Made by a program: the position numbers and the translations under genes. This document shows positions 35,580-45,331 of a stretch of 64,000 nucleotides of DNA, piece by piece (position 1 is the stretch's first letter; each line of letters opens with the position of its first letter). The notes below the pieces were generated by a model. That model was given only the letters and a program-made list of their open reading frames with translations. It did not search any database and had not been told where the DNA came from. Source of the stretch: Aliiroseovarius sp. PrR006 (GTDB lineage: Bacteria; Pseudomonadota; Alphaproteobacteria; Rhodobacterales; Rhodobacteraceae); the NCBI RefSeq assembly GCF_010500215.1, contig NZ_JAAGOY010000004.1, positions 186,001-250,000 on the forward strand, in the 5' to 3' direction.

Positions 35580-36971
35580 ATGACCGTTCAAACGCTTGGA
35601 AGCAAATGTAAGACTTGGCTGGCATGCGCCATGCTGGCTGTGCTCTGCCCTGTGATGGCCGCAGCCAGCGATCTTGCGCCTGAAACCTCGCTACACCCCA
35701 AGGCGCGTCCCGGCGCCGCGTCCGTTCAGGAGACAACCGAGGCACGGAGAAGTGACGCACCTGTTCTGACCATTCCCACGCAATCCCCGGCGACGCTGAG
35801 CGGCTTGGCCTTCCTAGCAGGCGATGGCGTCACGCTCGAGGACCGGTGGCGCGGTGTTGCCATCGAAGTGCCGATGACGCAGGCGGTGCCGTGGCGCGTG
35901 TTCACCTTGGACGCCCCCCGACGTCTGGTGCTGGACTTCTCCGAGCTGAACTGGCAGGGCATTGATATCCCTCTGCTTCTGGCGCAAGGCGACTGGTTTA
36001 CTGACATTCATGCAGGGCTCTACCGACCCGGCTGGACGCGGATCGTTTTTGGGTTGGCTGCGCCGGTTGAAGTGGTGTCGGCCGGCCTGTCCACGCAGGA
36101 ACAACCGGTGAGCGTGTCCCAGCGTGTCGAAGGCGCACGCCTGCGCGTTGAATTGGCGGCGGTCTCGGGCGCGGATTTTGCCGCGAAGGCGGGGGCACCC
36201 AAGGATGCCTTGTTTGACCGCCCCGCACGTCCCATGCCGTCCCCCAAAACACGCCAGCGCGGAGTGGGTGATGTGACCGTGGTGCTGGACCCCGGGCATG
36301 GCGGCATCGACCCGGGTGCCGAGCGGGATGGTGTGGTCGAGGCCCATCTGATGATGCGCTTTGCGCGTGAGTTGAAGGAAGAACTGGTGCGCGCCGGAGG
36401 CTTCAACGTGGTCCTGACCCGTGATCGCGACGAGTTTGTGCCACTGGAAGAGCGCGTGTCCATTGCCCGCCGGGCAGGCGCCGATGTCTTCCTGTCGCTG
36501 CACGCTGACGCTCTGGCGCAGGGGCGGGCGACCGGCGCAAGCGTGTACACGCTGTCGCAAGAGGCTTCCGACGAGGCATCGCGCAAGCTGGCCGAGCGTC
36601 ATGATCGCAGCGATATTCTGGCGGGTGTAGACCTGTCGCAGCAGGATGATGCGGTGGCATTGGTGCTAATGGATTTGGCGCGGGCTGACACGGCACCGCG
36701 CGCTGAGGATTTGGCAGACAGCCTTGTCGAGGGGATCCACAGCGCCACCGGATCGACCTATAAGACGCCGCGCATGCAGGCCGGGTTCTCGGTCCTGAAA
36801 GCGGCGGATATTCCGTCGGTTTTGATCGAGCTGGGCTTCCTGTCCTCTGAACGGGACCGAAAGCTTCTGACCTCGCGTGAGTGGCGCGCCGATGCCGCAC
36901 GTGGCATTCGCGAAGCGCTGCAATACTGGGTGTTGCAAGACGCCGGGAAAGCTGAGCTTCTACGTCAATAG
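35580..36971 (+). CDS. N-acetylmuramoyl-L-alanine amidase, AmiC type
   Basis: 463 residues: signal peptide (about 1-29), an AMIN domain (about 75-195) that targets peptidoglycan at the septum, and a C-terminal Amidase_3 domain (235-455). Zinc ligands are in VVLDPGHGGIDPG (histidine near 240), VVEAHL (glutamate) and LSLHAD (histidine), and the catalytic glutamate in VLIELGFLSSERD. It splits daughter-cell walls in the periplasm during division. It ends at a bidirectional terminator. Confidence 0.94.
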   Translation: MTVQTLGSKCKTWLACAMLAVLCPVMAAASDLAPETSLHPKARPGAASVQETTEARRSDAPVLTIPTQSPATLSGLAFLAGDGVTLEDRWRGVAIEVPMTQAVPWRVFTLDAPRRLVLDFSELNWQGIDIPLLLAQGDWFTDIHAGLYRPGWTRIVFGLAAPVEVVSAGLSTQEQPVSVSQRVEGARLRVELAAVSGADFAAKAGAPKDALFDRPARPMPSPKTRQRGVGDVTVVLDPGHGGIDPGAERDGVVEAHLMMRFARELKEELVRAGGFNVVLTRDRDEFVPLEERVSIARRAGADVFLSLHADALAQGRATGASVYTLSQEASDEASRKLAERHDRSDILAGVDLSQQDDAVALVLMDLARADTAPRAEDLADSLVEGIHSATGSTYKTPRMQAGFSVLKAADIPSVLIELGFLSSERDRKLLTSREWRADAARGIREALQYWVLQDAGKAELLRQ

Positions 36972-36996
36972 CGCTTCATATGATATTGTAATTAAA

Positions 36997-37028
36997 AGAA
37001 TGCGGCCACCCTTGGGGTGGCCGCTTCT
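36997..37028. terminator. Bidirectional terminator between the amidase and glutamate dehydrogenase genes
   Basis: GCGGCCACC (37002-37010) pairs with GGTGGCCGC (37016-37024) around CTTGG; AGAA and TTCT extend the stem past one bulged base, and A/T-rich stretches flank both sides. Confidence 0.82.
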
Positions 37029-37041
37029 GTATTTATCCAGT

Positions 37042-38472
37042 CTATAGACCTTTGGCACGATAGCTGGCCGCGATACGGTCGATCGCCACGATAAAGGCCG
37101 CCATTCGCAGGTCATCGACGTCCTCGCGTGAATGCCATACCTCGCGCATGGACTGATAGGCCACGCGCATGGTGTCATCCAAACCCGAGCGCACCAGCTC
37201 CAGCTCGTCCGCGCCGCGCAGATACTTGTCCTTGAACGCGGGCGACATTGACCAGGCATCGCCCAGATAGCGGTCCAGACGCTCCAGCTCGTCTACGACC
37301 AGCTGGTGGCGCGCCTCTTCCTGGCGGCGCTGCATGCGGCCAAAGCGGATGTGGCTTAGGTTCTTGACCCACTCGAAATAGGACACGGTCACACCGCCCG
37401 CGTTGGCATAGAGGTCAGGAATGATCACTGTCCCCTTGTCGCGCAACACCTTGTCAGCACCCGAGGTGATCGGGCCGTTTGCGGCCTCGATGATCAGGGG
37501 GGCCTGAACACGCTCGGCGTTGGTCAGGTTGATCACGCCCTCAAGCGCGGCCGGGATCAGGATGTCGCACTCGATTTCCAGCAGCTCGGCACCGTTTTCA
37601 ACGTATTGTGCATCCGCAAAGCCCTTTACGCCACCATGGCCCGCAATCCACTGGTGGACAGCCTCAACATCCAAGCCGTTGGCATCGTACAAGGCGCCAT
37701 CACGCTCGATGACCCCGATGATCCGCGCGCCGTCTTCGTGCGCCAGAAACTTGGCGGCGTGATAGCCCACATTGCCCAGCCCCTGTACGACGATGCGTTT
37801 GTCTTTCAGTTTGCCATCCAGTTTGGCCAGCTTGACGTCTTCGGGATGGCGGAAAAACTCGCGCAGGGCATATTGCACGCCGCGGCCGGTCGCTTCGACC
37901 CGGCCCGCGATGCCGCCAGCGTGGGGCGGTTTGCCGGTCACACAAGCGCGCGCGTTGATGTCGGTGGTGTTCATGCGGGCATATTGGTCCGCGATCCATG
38001 CCATCTCGCGTTCGCCGGTGCCCATGTCGGGGGCAGGGACGTTTTGCGACGGGTTGATCAGGTCACGCTTGGCCAGCTCATAGGCGAAACGACGGGTGAT
38101 CAGCTCGAGTTCATGCTCTTCATACTCGCGCGGATCGATGCGTAGCCCGCCTTTCGAGCCGCCAAACGGGGTTTCCACCAACGCGCATTTGAAGGTCATC
38201 AGAGAGGCCAACGCCTCGACCTCGTCCTGATCCACAGAAATGGCATAGCGAATACCACCTTTCACAGGTTCCATATGCTCTGAATGGACAGAGCGATAGC
38301 CGGTAAAGGTCTTGATCTCGCCCCGCAGACGCACGCCAAAACGGACCGTGTAGGTCGCGTTACAGACCCGGATCTTTTCTTCCAGGCCAGAGGGCAGATT
38401 CATCAGGGACGCCGCCCGATTGAACATCAGTTCAACGGACTCTCGAAAACTCGGCTCATTCGTAAGGGACAT
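37042..38472 (-). CDS. Glutamate dehydrogenase (Glu/Leu/Phe/Val dehydrogenase family)
   Basis: 476 residues. The dehydrogenase motif VKGGIRYAISVDQDEVEALASLMTFKCAL, given here in parts (VKGGIRYA, SLMTFKCAL), holds the catalytic lysine region, and GGSKGGLRIDP follows. The nucleotide site is VVQGLGNVGYHAA. It interconverts glutamate and 2-oxoglutarate with ammonia. Length and the C-terminal helices fit the hexameric NAD-type enzymes of this family. It has no operon partners; 421 bases separate it from pirin. Confidence 0.93.
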   Translation of the reverse strand: MSLTNEPSFRESVELMFNRAASLMNLPSGLEEKIRVCNATYTVRFGVRLRGEIKTFTGYRSVHSEHMEPVKGGIRYAISVDQDEVEALASLMTFKCALVETPFGGSKGGLRIDPREYEEHELELITRRFAYELAKRDLINPSQNVPAPDMGTGEREMAWIADQYARMNTTDINARACVTGKPPHAGGIAGRVEATGRGVQYALREFFRHPEDVKLAKLDGKLKDKRIVVQGLGNVGYHAAKFLAHEDGARIIGVIERDGALYDANGLDVEAVHQWIAGHGGVKGFADAQYVENGAELLEIECDILIPAALEGVINLTNAERVQAPLIIEAANGPITSGADKVLRDKGTVIIPDLYANAGGVTVSYFEWVKNLSHIRFGRMQRRQEEARHQLVVDELERLDRYLGDAWSMSPAFKDKYLRGADELELVRSGLDDTMRVAYQSMREVWHSREDVDDLRMAAFIVAIDRIAASYRAKGL

Positions 38473-38893
38473 TTTGTACCTCTGTACAGGTTTTGCATTG
38501 CTTTGCTGCGATGCCGCAGAATCGTTTTCTACTGCGACACTACGACACAGAGGTTATGAAGAACTGACCAAAGTACCAGCCCCAACATACCCGACCGAAT
38601 GGTCGTGAAATGCTGGGTGCTGTTTTCCATTTGCCAAAAACAACCTATAAACGAATGAGTGGAATTAATGCTGCGGGCGAATGTGTGTGCTGCGCGTGTC
38701 AATGGGCTGATTTCCCGTGCCGGAAAGTCACGTCGACAGATTGCCCGACCTCGTGGTCGCAAGAGGCGGTCGGGCAGGGCGTGGGTGTGTCTGTGCATTT
38801 CTGAACGCATTGCTGTTCAGTCGTGCGTGTTGTGCGATTGGGCGCGGATCACTAGCTTCTAGGCAGACACAATGCCAAGGAAGCGAGGTTCCC
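38473..38893. other. Intergenic region upstream of glutamate dehydrogenase and pirin
   Basis: 421 bases without a supported gene. GCCCGACC (38743-38750) and GGTCGGGC (38768-38775) form a perfect inverted repeat in the pirin leader. Two small overlapping reading frames exist (38653-38802, seven cysteines; 38668-38862, arginine-rich), but neither has a ribosome binding site. The promoters of both flanking genes must be here; I could not fix them. Confidence 0.5.
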
Positions 38894-39805
38894 ATGTCCA
38901 TTCGTCCAGTCCTCTCTGCGGATCAGTCAAAGCCTACGCTGGAAGGGGCCGGGGTGCATCTGCACCGCGCCTTTGGGTTCCATGATCCCAAGGCCTATGA
39001 CCCGTTCCTGCTGTTTGACGATTTCCGCAACGACGATCCCCGCCTGTCCGAAAAGGGGTTCCCGTGGCATCCCCATCGCGGCATTGAAACCATCACCTAT
39101 GTTCTGGCTGGCGAGGTCGAACACGAGGACAGCCTTGGCAACAAGGGTCGGTTGGGGGCGGGCGACATTCAATGGATGACCGCCGGGTCTGGCATCATGC
39201 ATCAGGAAATGCCTCACGCGAACACGAAGGGGCAGATGCACGGGTTCCAATTGTGGGCCAACCTGCCGCGCGATTTGAAAATGACCGCGCCCAACTATCA
39301 GGACGTCCCCTCGGTCGAGATCCCAGTGATCGAAGAAGACGACGGCAGCAAAGTGCGCGTGATCGTCGGCAACTTCTGGGGCCGGTCTGGTCCGGTCGAC
39401 GGGATCGCGGCCGATCCGCTCTATCTGGATGTCAGCGTGCCTGCGGGCGTCACCAAGACCCTGCCGGTTGATACACGGCGACAGGCTTTTGCCTATGTCT
39501 TTGAAGGGGCAGGGGCGTTTGCCGACGCGGCGGCACCTCAGGGTGTTCTGCTGGAAAAAGAGGTGATGGGGCAGGAGGTCAACATTCGTGATCTGTCAGG
39601 CAATCGTACCGTGATCCGCTTTGGCGCAGGGGATGACGTGCGGGTGCAGGCTGGTCCCGAGGGCGTGCGCTTCCTTCTTGTCGCTGGCGCGCCGATCCGC
39701 GAGCCTGTCGCGTGGCATGGACCTATTGTCATGAACACGAAAGACGAGCTGCGCCAAGCCATGAGTGATCTGCGGAACGGTACATTTATCAGGCCCGCGC
39801 ATTAA
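38894..39805 (+). CDS. Pirin family protein
   Basis: 303 residues, a bicupin. The metal ligands are in the N-terminal cupin: GFPWHPHRGIETI (two histidines) and GIMHQEMP (histidine and glutamate). Conserved FLLFDDFR and the C-terminal pirin segment with MNTKDELRQAMSDLRNG are present. Bacterial pirins are reported as quercetinases or as regulators binding pyruvate dehydrogenase; the role here is open. AGGAAGCGAGG precedes the ATG at 38894; the frame extends upstream but without conserved residues. Confidence 0.92.
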   Translation: MSIRPVLSADQSKPTLEGAGVHLHRAFGFHDPKAYDPFLLFDDFRNDDPRLSEKGFPWHPHRGIETITYVLAGEVEHEDSLGNKGRLGAGDIQWMTAGSGIMHQEMPHANTKGQMHGFQLWANLPRDLKMTAPNYQDVPSVEIPVIEEDDGSKVRVIVGNFWGRSGPVDGIAADPLYLDVSVPAGVTKTLPVDTRRQAFAYVFEGAGAFADAAAPQGVLLEKEVMGQEVNIRDLSGNRTVIRFGAGDDVRVQAGPEGVRFLLVAGAPIREPVAWHGPIVMNTKDELRQAMSDLRNGTFIRPAH

Positions 39806-39806
39806 A

Positions 39807-39957
39807 GTGTTTCGAGATTAAGTTGGGCCGCAACGTGATCTCGAAACACCCGCAAGATCGCAAGCTCTCGGGTGTTTCGCCTCATTGGCGAGGGGCAGTG
39901 ACGAGGCGAAACGCATTAGACCAATGTCGCAATCAGTTTTGATTGCGTCGGTCATTG
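39807..39957 (+). promoter_or_regulatory. Chain of mutually exclusive hairpins
   Basis: Four segments pair in turn. Segment 1 (39807-39818, GTGTTTCGAGAT) pairs with segment 2 (39838-39849). Segment 2, shifted to 39842-39852 (CGAAACACCCG), pairs with segment 3 (39869-39879, CGGGTGTTTCG). Segment 3, continued to GTTTCGCCTC (39874-39883), pairs with segment 4 (39903-39912, GAGGCGAAAC). Each pairing is perfect over 10-12 bases and excludes its neighbour. A further hairpin (CGCAATC 39928-39934 with GATTGCG 39941-39947, outer CAATG/CATTG) follows. Confidence 0.6.
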
Positions 39958-39979
39958 CATAAATCTGACGAATTGTTAC

Positions 39980-40003
39980 AAGGGCAGGAACGCTGCCCTT
40001 TTT
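39980..40003 (+). terminator. Intrinsic terminator just ahead of the methyltransferase-like ORF
   Basis: AAGGGCAG (39980-39987) pairs with CTGCCCTT (39993-40000) around GAACG and runs into five T (39999-40003). It ends only 10 bases before the ATG at 40014, so the downstream gene can be expressed only by readthrough, or from a different start. Confidence 0.85.
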
Positions 40004-40013
40004 AACTGATATC

Positions 40014-40472
40014 ATGTCCCGACTGCTCCGCCTTGTTGATCTCCCCCCGATCTGGTTGATCGCGATGGCCGCCGCGGCCTTCGGGCTGGATCGCATGGTG
40101 CCCGGGCTTGGGTTCGGGCTGGAGTGGACACGCTGGCTGGGCAATGGGCTGGTCGGATTGGGCATTGGCGTGATGGGTTTGGCCATGTGGGAGTTCCTGC
40201 GCGCACGCACCACCATTATTCCCCGCCAGACCCCGACGGCGTTCCTGCAGTCCGGCATCTACCGCCTGACCCGCAACCCGATCTATCTGGGCGATGCGCT
40301 GGTCTTGGGCGGGCTGGTTCTGCGCTGGGATGTGCTGCCCGCATTGATCCTTGTGCCCATCTTCACAAGAATCATCACAACACGCTTCATCATAGGAGAA
40401 GAGGCTGGACTGACCGCTTTATTTGGTGATGAGTTCAAAAACTGGGCCGCGACCGTGCGTCGCTGGCTATAA
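40014..40472 (+). CDS. Isoprenylcysteine methyltransferase-like membrane protein
   Basis: 152 residues with three to four membrane segments and the C-terminal signature of the ICMT/PEMT superfamily: TPTAFLQSGIYRLTRNPIYLGDALVLGG, given in part as GIYRLTRNPIYLG, then RFIIGEEAGLTALFGDEF with the paired glutamates. Such enzymes use S-adenosylmethionine to methylate membrane-bound acceptors; the acceptor in bacteria is usually unknown. No Shine-Dalgarno site precedes the ATG, and a terminator ends 10 bases before it. Confidence 0.82.
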   Translation: MSRLLRLVDLPPIWLIAMAAAAFGLDRMVPGLGFGLEWTRWLGNGLVGLGIGVMGLAMWEFLRARTTIIPRQTPTAFLQSGIYRLTRNPIYLGDALVLGGLVLRWDVLPALILVPIFTRIITTRFIIGEEAGLTALFGDEFKNWAATVRRWL

Positions 40473-40648
40473 ATTGCTGCAAAGCGGCATTGCGCCGCGA
40501 CGCGCTGTCGCGTATTGAAATAATATTGTCGCAATGACTGCCGAAACGATAGCTTCTTGCGCAGCGGATGCGTATAGAATGCGCCATGAAACCGCCGGGG
40601 CCGAGGGATGACCCCTCGTTCGGCACACGACGGGAGAAGGAAGAGACT

Positions 40649-42220
40649 GTGAAAATCGGTGTACCCAAGGAAGTATTTGAGGGCGAAAACCGGGTCGCAA
40701 TGACGCCGGAAAGCGCCAAGATGCTGCAAAAGCTGGGCTATGACTGCGTTATCGAGACCAAGGCCGGTGCGGCTGCAGGGTTCTCGGATGCGGTATATAA
40801 AGAAGCAGGTGTCGAGGTCGTAAAGACCGCTGCCGCGCTTTGGAAAGCTGCAGACATCATTGCGAAAGTGCGTCAGCCAAATGATACCGAGCTGAAGCGC
40901 CTGAGTGCGGACAAGACGCTGATCAGCTTCTTCAATCCGGGTGGCAATGAGGACGGACTTGAGAAGGCCAAGAAGTCCGGCGCAAGCGTCATCGCGATGG
41001 AAATGGTGCCGCGTATTTCGCGCGCGCAGAAAATGGATGCTCTGTCGTCCATGGCAAACATCGCAGGCTATCGTGCCGTGATCGAAGCCGGGAACAACTT
41101 TGGCCGTTTCTTCACCGGTCAGGTGACCGCCGCTGGTAAGGTTCCGCCCGCCAAGGTTCTGGTTGTCGGCGCTGGTGTTGCCGGTCTGGCCGCCATTGGT
41201 ACCTCGACCTCGCTGGGTGCGATCACCTATGCGTTCGACGTGCGCCCCGAAGTGGCCGAGCAGGTTGAATCGATGGGCGCCGAGTTCGTCTATCTGGACT
41301 TCGAAGAAGAGCAACAGGATGGTGCCGCCACCGGTGGTTACGCCGCTGTGTCGAGCCCCGAATTCCGCGAAGCTCAGCTGGCCAAGTTCCGCGAACTGGC
41401 CCCCGAAGTTGACATCGTCATCACCACCGCGCTGATCCCCAACCGCGAAGCCCCAAAGCTGTGGCTGAAGGATATGATTGACGCGATGAAGCCGGGCTCG
41501 GTCATTGTTGACCTTGCGGCCGAAAAAGGCGGCAACGCCGAAGGCACCGTGATGGACGAGAAGGTCGTGACCGAAAATGGCGTGACCATCATCGGCTATA
41601 CCGACTTCCCGTCGCGCATGGCCGCGCAGTCGTCGTCGCTTTACGCCAACAACATCCGTCACATGATGACCGACCTGACGCCTGAAAAGGACGGCGTGGT
41701 CAATCACGACATGGAAGATGACGTGATCCGTGGCGCGACCGTGACCCATGAAGGCGAGATCACGTTCCCGCCGCCGCCCCCGAAGGTGCAGGCCATTGCG
41801 GCCAAGCCCAAGGAAGTGGTGCCGGAACTGACACCGGAAGAGATCAAAGCGCAGGAAGCGGCAGCCTTCAAGGCGCAGACCAAACAGCAGGTGACCCTGC
41901 TGGGTGTCGGTGGTGCGCTGATGCTGCTGGCCGGCCTTTATGCGCCTGCCAGCTTTATGCAGCACTTCATCGTGTTCGTTCTGGCTGTGTTTGTGGGCTT
42001 CCAGGTGATCTGGAACGTAAGCCACTCGCTCCACACGCCGCTGATGGCTGTGACCAACGCCATTTCGTCGATCATCATCCTTGGGGCTCTGATGCAAATC
42101 GGCTCGGGATCGTTCCTTGTGATCATCCTTGCCGCCGCATCGGTCTTTATGGCCGGGATCAACATTTTCGGCGGCTTCCTCGTGACACGGCGCATGCTCG
42201 CCATGTTCCAGAAATCGTAA
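40649..42220 (+). CDS. pntA: NAD(P) transhydrogenase subunit alpha
   Basis: 523 residues from a GTG with AAGGA 7 bases upstream. It combines the NAD(H)-binding domain I (1-380; [11 protein letters not shown] near 173) with the membrane part of the alpha chain (about 410-520, four helices). In Rhodospirillum the alpha chain is split in two; here it is a single fused protein as in E. coli. With PntB it uses proton entry to drive hydride transfer from NADH to NADP. pntB starts 13 bases after its stop. Confidence 0.96.
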   Translation: MKIGVPKEVFEGENRVAMTPESAKMLQKLGYDCVIETKAGAAAGFSDAVYKEAGVEVVKTAAALWKAADIIAKVRQPNDTELKRLSADKTLISFFNPGGNEDGLEKAKKSGASVIAMEMVPRISRAQKMDALSSMANIAGYRAVIEAGNNFGRFFTGQVTAAGKVPPAKVLVVGAGVAGLAAIGTSTSLGAITYAFDVRPEVAEQVESMGAEFVYLDFEEEQQDGAATGGYAAVSSPEFREAQLAKFRELAPEVDIVITTALIPNREAPKLWLKDMIDAMKPGSVIVDLAAEKGGNAEGTVMDEKVVTENGVTIIGYTDFPSRMAAQSSSLYANNIRHMMTDLTPEKDGVVNHDMEDDVIRGATVTHEGEITFPPPPPKVQAIAAKPKEVVPELTPEEIKAQEAAAFKAQTKQQVTLLGVGGALMLLAGLYAPASFMQHFIVFVLAVFVGFQVIWNVSHSLHTPLMAVTNAISSIIILGALMQIGSGSFLVIILAAASVFMAGINIFGGFLVTRRMLAMFQKS

Positions 42221-42233
42221 GGGGGTAGAGATC

Positions 42234-43679
42234 ATGGAATTTGGTTTCACCACGGCTGCATATGTTGTTGCAGCAGTTCTGTTCATCCTCTCCCTTGGCG
42301 GTCTGTCGGGACAGGAAAGCGCGAAACGCGCGGTATGGTATGGCATTGTCGGCATGGCGCTGGCGGTGGCTGCAACCCTGATCGGCCCTGGTGCTGGTCT
42401 GTGGTGGCTGTCGATCCCGCTGATCGCCGCGGGTGGCGTCATTGGCTACCAGCTGGCATCGAAGGTCGAGATGACCCAGATGCCGGAACTGGTGGCAGGT
42501 ATGCACGCGCTGGTCGGTCTGGCCGCTGTCTTTGTAGGCTTCAACGCCCACTTTGAAATCGGCAACGCCGCCGAGGCTCTGGCCATCGGCAAAGATGCCG
42601 TGAAAGAGCTGGGCAGCTTCGGTCAGCTGATTGCCAAGAAATCGGCTGTCGAGATCAACATCCTGTTGGTCGAACTGTCGCTGGGCGTCTGGATCGGTGC
42701 CGTAACCTTCACCGGGTCGGTTATCGCATATGGCAAACTGTCGGGCAAAGTGACCTCGTCGGCTGAAAAGCTGCCGGGTGGTCACATGCTGAACGCCGGC
42801 GCGGCTGCGCTCTCGGTCATCTGCCTGATCTGGTACCTGAACACGGCAGCCTTCCTGCCGCTGATCATCCTGACCATCGCGGCGCTGTTCATCGGCTATC
42901 ACCTGATCATGGGCATCGGCGGCGCCGACATGCCGGTGGTTGTATCGATGCTGAACAGCTACTCGGGCTGGGCGGCTGCGGCCATCGGCTTCTCGCTGGG
43001 CAACGACCTTCTGATCGTTGTGGGCGCGCTGGTTGGTTCGTCGGGTGCGATCCTGTCCTACATCATGTGTAAGGCGATGAACCGTTCGTTCGTCAGCGTT
43101 ATCCTTGGTGGCTTTGGCGGTGGCGCGGATGGTCCGGCCATGGAAATCGACGGCGAACAGATCGCCATCGACGCCGATGGTGTGGCGGCTGCACTGGATG
43201 AAGCCGACAGCGTGGTTATCATCCCCGGTTACGGTATGGCAGTGGCACAAGCCCAGCAGAACGTGGCCGAGCTGACCCGCCGTCTGCGCGCCAAAGGCAA
43301 GAACGTTCGCTTTGCAATCCACCCGGTTGCTGGCCGTCTGCCCGGTCACATGAACGTGCTGCTGGCGGAAGCCAAGGTGCCCTACGACATCGTGCTGGAA
43401 ATGGACGAGATCAACGACGACTTCCCGGAAACGGATGTCGCCATCGTCATCGGCTCGAACGACATCGTGAACCCTGCTGCACAGGAAGACCCCAACAGCC
43501 CCATCGCCGGCATGCCGGTTCTGGAATGCTGGAAAGCCAAACAGGTCTTCGTGTCGAAACGTGGTCAGGGTACCGGTTACTCGGGCATCGAGAACCCGCT
43601 GTTCTTCAAAGAGAACACGCGCATGTTCTATGGTGACGCGAAGCAGTCGCTGGATACGCTCTTGACGATGATCCAGTAA
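42234..43679 (+). CDS. pntB: NAD(P) transhydrogenase subunit beta
   Basis: 481 residues: an N-terminal membrane domain with about eight to nine helices and a C-terminal NADP(H)-binding domain III. The latter shows [40 protein letters not shown] and [20 protein letters not shown]. It forms the proton channel with PntA in the inner membrane. The gene ends at a clear terminator. Confidence 0.97.
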   Translation: MEFGFTTAAYVVAAVLFILSLGGLSGQESAKRAVWYGIVGMALAVAATLIGPGAGLWWLSIPLIAAGGVIGYQLASKVEMTQMPELVAGMHALVGLAAVFVGFNAHFEIGNAAEALAIGKDAVKELGSFGQLIAKKSAVEINILLVELSLGVWIGAVTFTGSVIAYGKLSGKVTSSAEKLPGGHMLNAGAAALSVICLIWYLNTAAFLPLIILTIAALFIGYHLIMGIGGADMPVVVSMLNSYSGWAAAAIGFSLGNDLLIVVGALVGSSGAILSYIMCKAMNRSFVSVILGGFGGGADGPAMEIDGEQIAIDADGVAAALDEADSVVIIPGYGMAVAQAQQNVAELTRRLRAKGKNVRFAIHPVAGRLPGHMNVLLAEAKVPYDIVLEMDEINDDFPETDVAIVIGSNDIVNPAAQEDPNSPIAGMPVLECWKAKQVFVSKRGQGTGYSGIENPLFFKENTRMFYGDAKQSLDTLLTMIQ

Positions 43680-43700
43680 GACTTACGAACTTATGTGAAG

Positions 43701-43724
43701 CGCCCCCGATTTCGGGGGCGTTTT
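43701..43724 (+). terminator. Intrinsic terminator of pntAB
   Basis: CGCCCCCG (43701-43708) pairs with CGGGGGCG (43713-43720) around ATTT, followed by TTTT, about 21 bases past the pntB stop. Confidence 0.9.
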
Positions 43725-43734
43725 GCGTTTGGGC

Positions 43735-45054
43735 TTAGAAATGCGAGTCCCACTGCGGATGCGCCTCGTCGATGACCAGCGCATGGGTGTGGCGACGATG
43801 CCCTTTTAGATGCGGATGATCCAAGGGCAGGTTGTCATGGGTATGGGCAACCTCGACCGGGTCATCTGCGGGCCAGAATCTCAGGGCTGCGATGATTCCA
43901 ATGAGCGCGAGCGTGGCGAGGATCAGCAAGGCGGGGATGGTTCCAAACGCGGTCATCAGCCAGCCCGACAGCGGATAGGTCAGAAGCCAGCAGGCGTGAG
44001 ACAGAGCGAACTGGGCGGCAAAGATCGCCGGGCGGTCCTCGGCATGGGCGGATCGCGCCAAGAGGCGGCCCGAGGGCGTCAGTACCGTGGAATAGCCCAA
44101 TCCGATCACGGCCCATGCGATCAGTAGGGCGGGCCAACTCAGCCCCCAGACCGCGATCACCGTGCTAAGGCCCAGAAGGGTAGCCGCCATCAGGCCCGCG
44201 CCGCCAAGCATCAGCGGGCGCTCTGGGGTGACGTGCAGGATGCGGGGCAGGGCGATGGCCGCCAGCATGCTACCCAATCCGAAAGCAAACATGGTCCAGG
44301 CGAGGGCGCTTTCCTCCAGCCCCAACTGGCTGCGCACCAACACGACCGAGTTCACCAACACCATCGCACCCGCGCTGGACACCGCAAGATTCAGTCCCAG
44401 CAGCCCACGCAGACGCGGGGTGGCCAGATAGATGCGGATGCCAAGTGTGGTGCGCGCGTAAAAGCCCCGCGGTGCGGCAGGTTTCGGGTCGGGCAGGCGT
44501 ACGGACATCACCATCAGGGCCGAGATCAGGAAGCCCAACGTCGTGCCCAAAAACAGGCTGTTATAGCTGGCAACCGCAAGGATCAGCGCGGCCAGTGTGG
44601 GTGACAGGATGTTCTCAAGATCAAAGGCCAGCCGGGACAGCGACAGTGCCTTGGTGTAGTGCTCCTCATCTGGCAACACCTCGGGAATGGTGGCCTGAAA
44701 GGTCGGCGTAAACGCGGCCGAGGCCGCTTGCAGCACGAAAATCAGCCCATAGACCTGCCACAGCGTCGTGGCGAAAGGCAGGCAGAGCACCACGGATGCG
44801 CGGATCACGTCCAACACGACCAGAAGGGCACGCCGGTTCACCCGGTCCGCCATCGCGCTGGCAATCGGCGCCAGCCCCACATAGGCGATCATCTTGATGG
44901 TGAAAATCGTGCCCAGAACCAGCGCCGCATTTTCGCCCGCCAGATCATAGGCCAGAAGCCCTAGCGCGACGGTGGCGAGCCCCGTGCCCATAAGGGCCAC
45001 GACCTGCGCCAGAAACAGGTTGCGATAGGTGTGGTTGCCAAGGACCTCGAACAT
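43735..45054 (-). CDS. MFS exporter with histidine-rich C-terminal tail, probably for nickel or cobalt
   Basis: 439 residues, twelve predicted membrane helices of the major facilitator type (NreB/EntS-like; GTGLATVALGLLAYDLAG at the start and ADRVNRR in the 2-3 loop). The last 40 residues are a soluble tail with nine histidines (AHTHD, DHPHLKGHRRHTH). It lies 7 bases after an RcnR/DmeR-type repressor and shares its promoter. A metal efflux role is inferred from the tail and the regulator; by sequence alone the substrate is not fixed. Confidence 0.82.
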   Translation of the reverse strand: MFEVLGNHTYRNLFLAQVVALMGTGLATVALGLLAYDLAGENAALVLGTIFTIKMIAYVGLAPIASAMADRVNRRALLVVLDVIRASVVLCLPFATTLWQVYGLIFVLQAASAAFTPTFQATIPEVLPDEEHYTKALSLSRLAFDLENILSPTLAALILAVASYNSLFLGTTLGFLISALMVMSVRLPDPKPAAPRGFYARTTLGIRIYLATPRLRGLLGLNLAVSSAGAMVLVNSVVLVRSQLGLEESALAWTMFAFGLGSMLAAIALPRILHVTPERPLMLGGAGLMAATLLGLSTVIAVWGLSWPALLIAWAVIGLGYSTVLTPSGRLLARSAHAEDRPAIFAAQFALSHACWLLTYPLSGWLMTAFGTIPALLILATLALIGIIAALRFWPADDPVEVAHTHDNLPLDHPHLKGHRRHTHALVIDEAHPQWDSHF

Positions 45055-45061
45055 CGGCGCC

Positions 45062-45319
45062 TCACAAATACCGGGTGATGGCTTTCAGCTCGACCACTGC
45101 TGCCGACGTCTCGTCCCCCAGACAGTGATCCAGATGGTCGTGAATCAGCGCTTGTTTCGCGTTGCGAATGGCGCTCTCAACCGCTTGTAATTGCTGGGCA
45201 AGTTCGACGCATGGGCGGCCTTGGTCGATCATCTCGATCACGGACCTTAGATGTCCATCGGCGCGTTTTAGACGGGCGGCGATTTTCGGGTGACTGGCAT
45301 GGGTGTGTGGCTGTGTCAT
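45062..45319 (-). CDS. Metal-sensing repressor of the CsoR/RcnR family (DmeR-like)
   Basis: 85 residues, all-helical. Candidate metal ligands are H5, H7 and H10 at the N-terminus, C37 (DQGRPCVEL), and H60, H62, H65 and C66 (IHDHLDHC). This HxH plus Cys pattern with an N-terminal histidine group matches RcnR and the rhizobial DmeR, which release DNA when nickel or cobalt binds. It is the first gene of the operon with the MFS exporter, so it is probably self-regulated through the palindrome upstream. Confidence 0.88.
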   Translation of the reverse strand: MTQPHTHASHPKIAARLKRADGHLRSVIEMIDQGRPCVELAQQLQAVESAIRNAKQALIHDHLDHCLGDETSAAVVELKAITRYL

Positions 45320-45331
45320 GTCGCAAGTCTA

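Noticed and set aside
38653-38862. Two overlapping small frames ahead of pirin, one with seven cysteines and one rich in arginine
   Set aside because: Neither has a Shine-Dalgarno site, they overlap each other in different frames, and the pirin leader must lie here. They are noted only as possible small ORFs.
40283-42442. 719-codon frame opposite pntA
   Set aside because: Antisense shadow of pntA and the start of pntB; no protein features.
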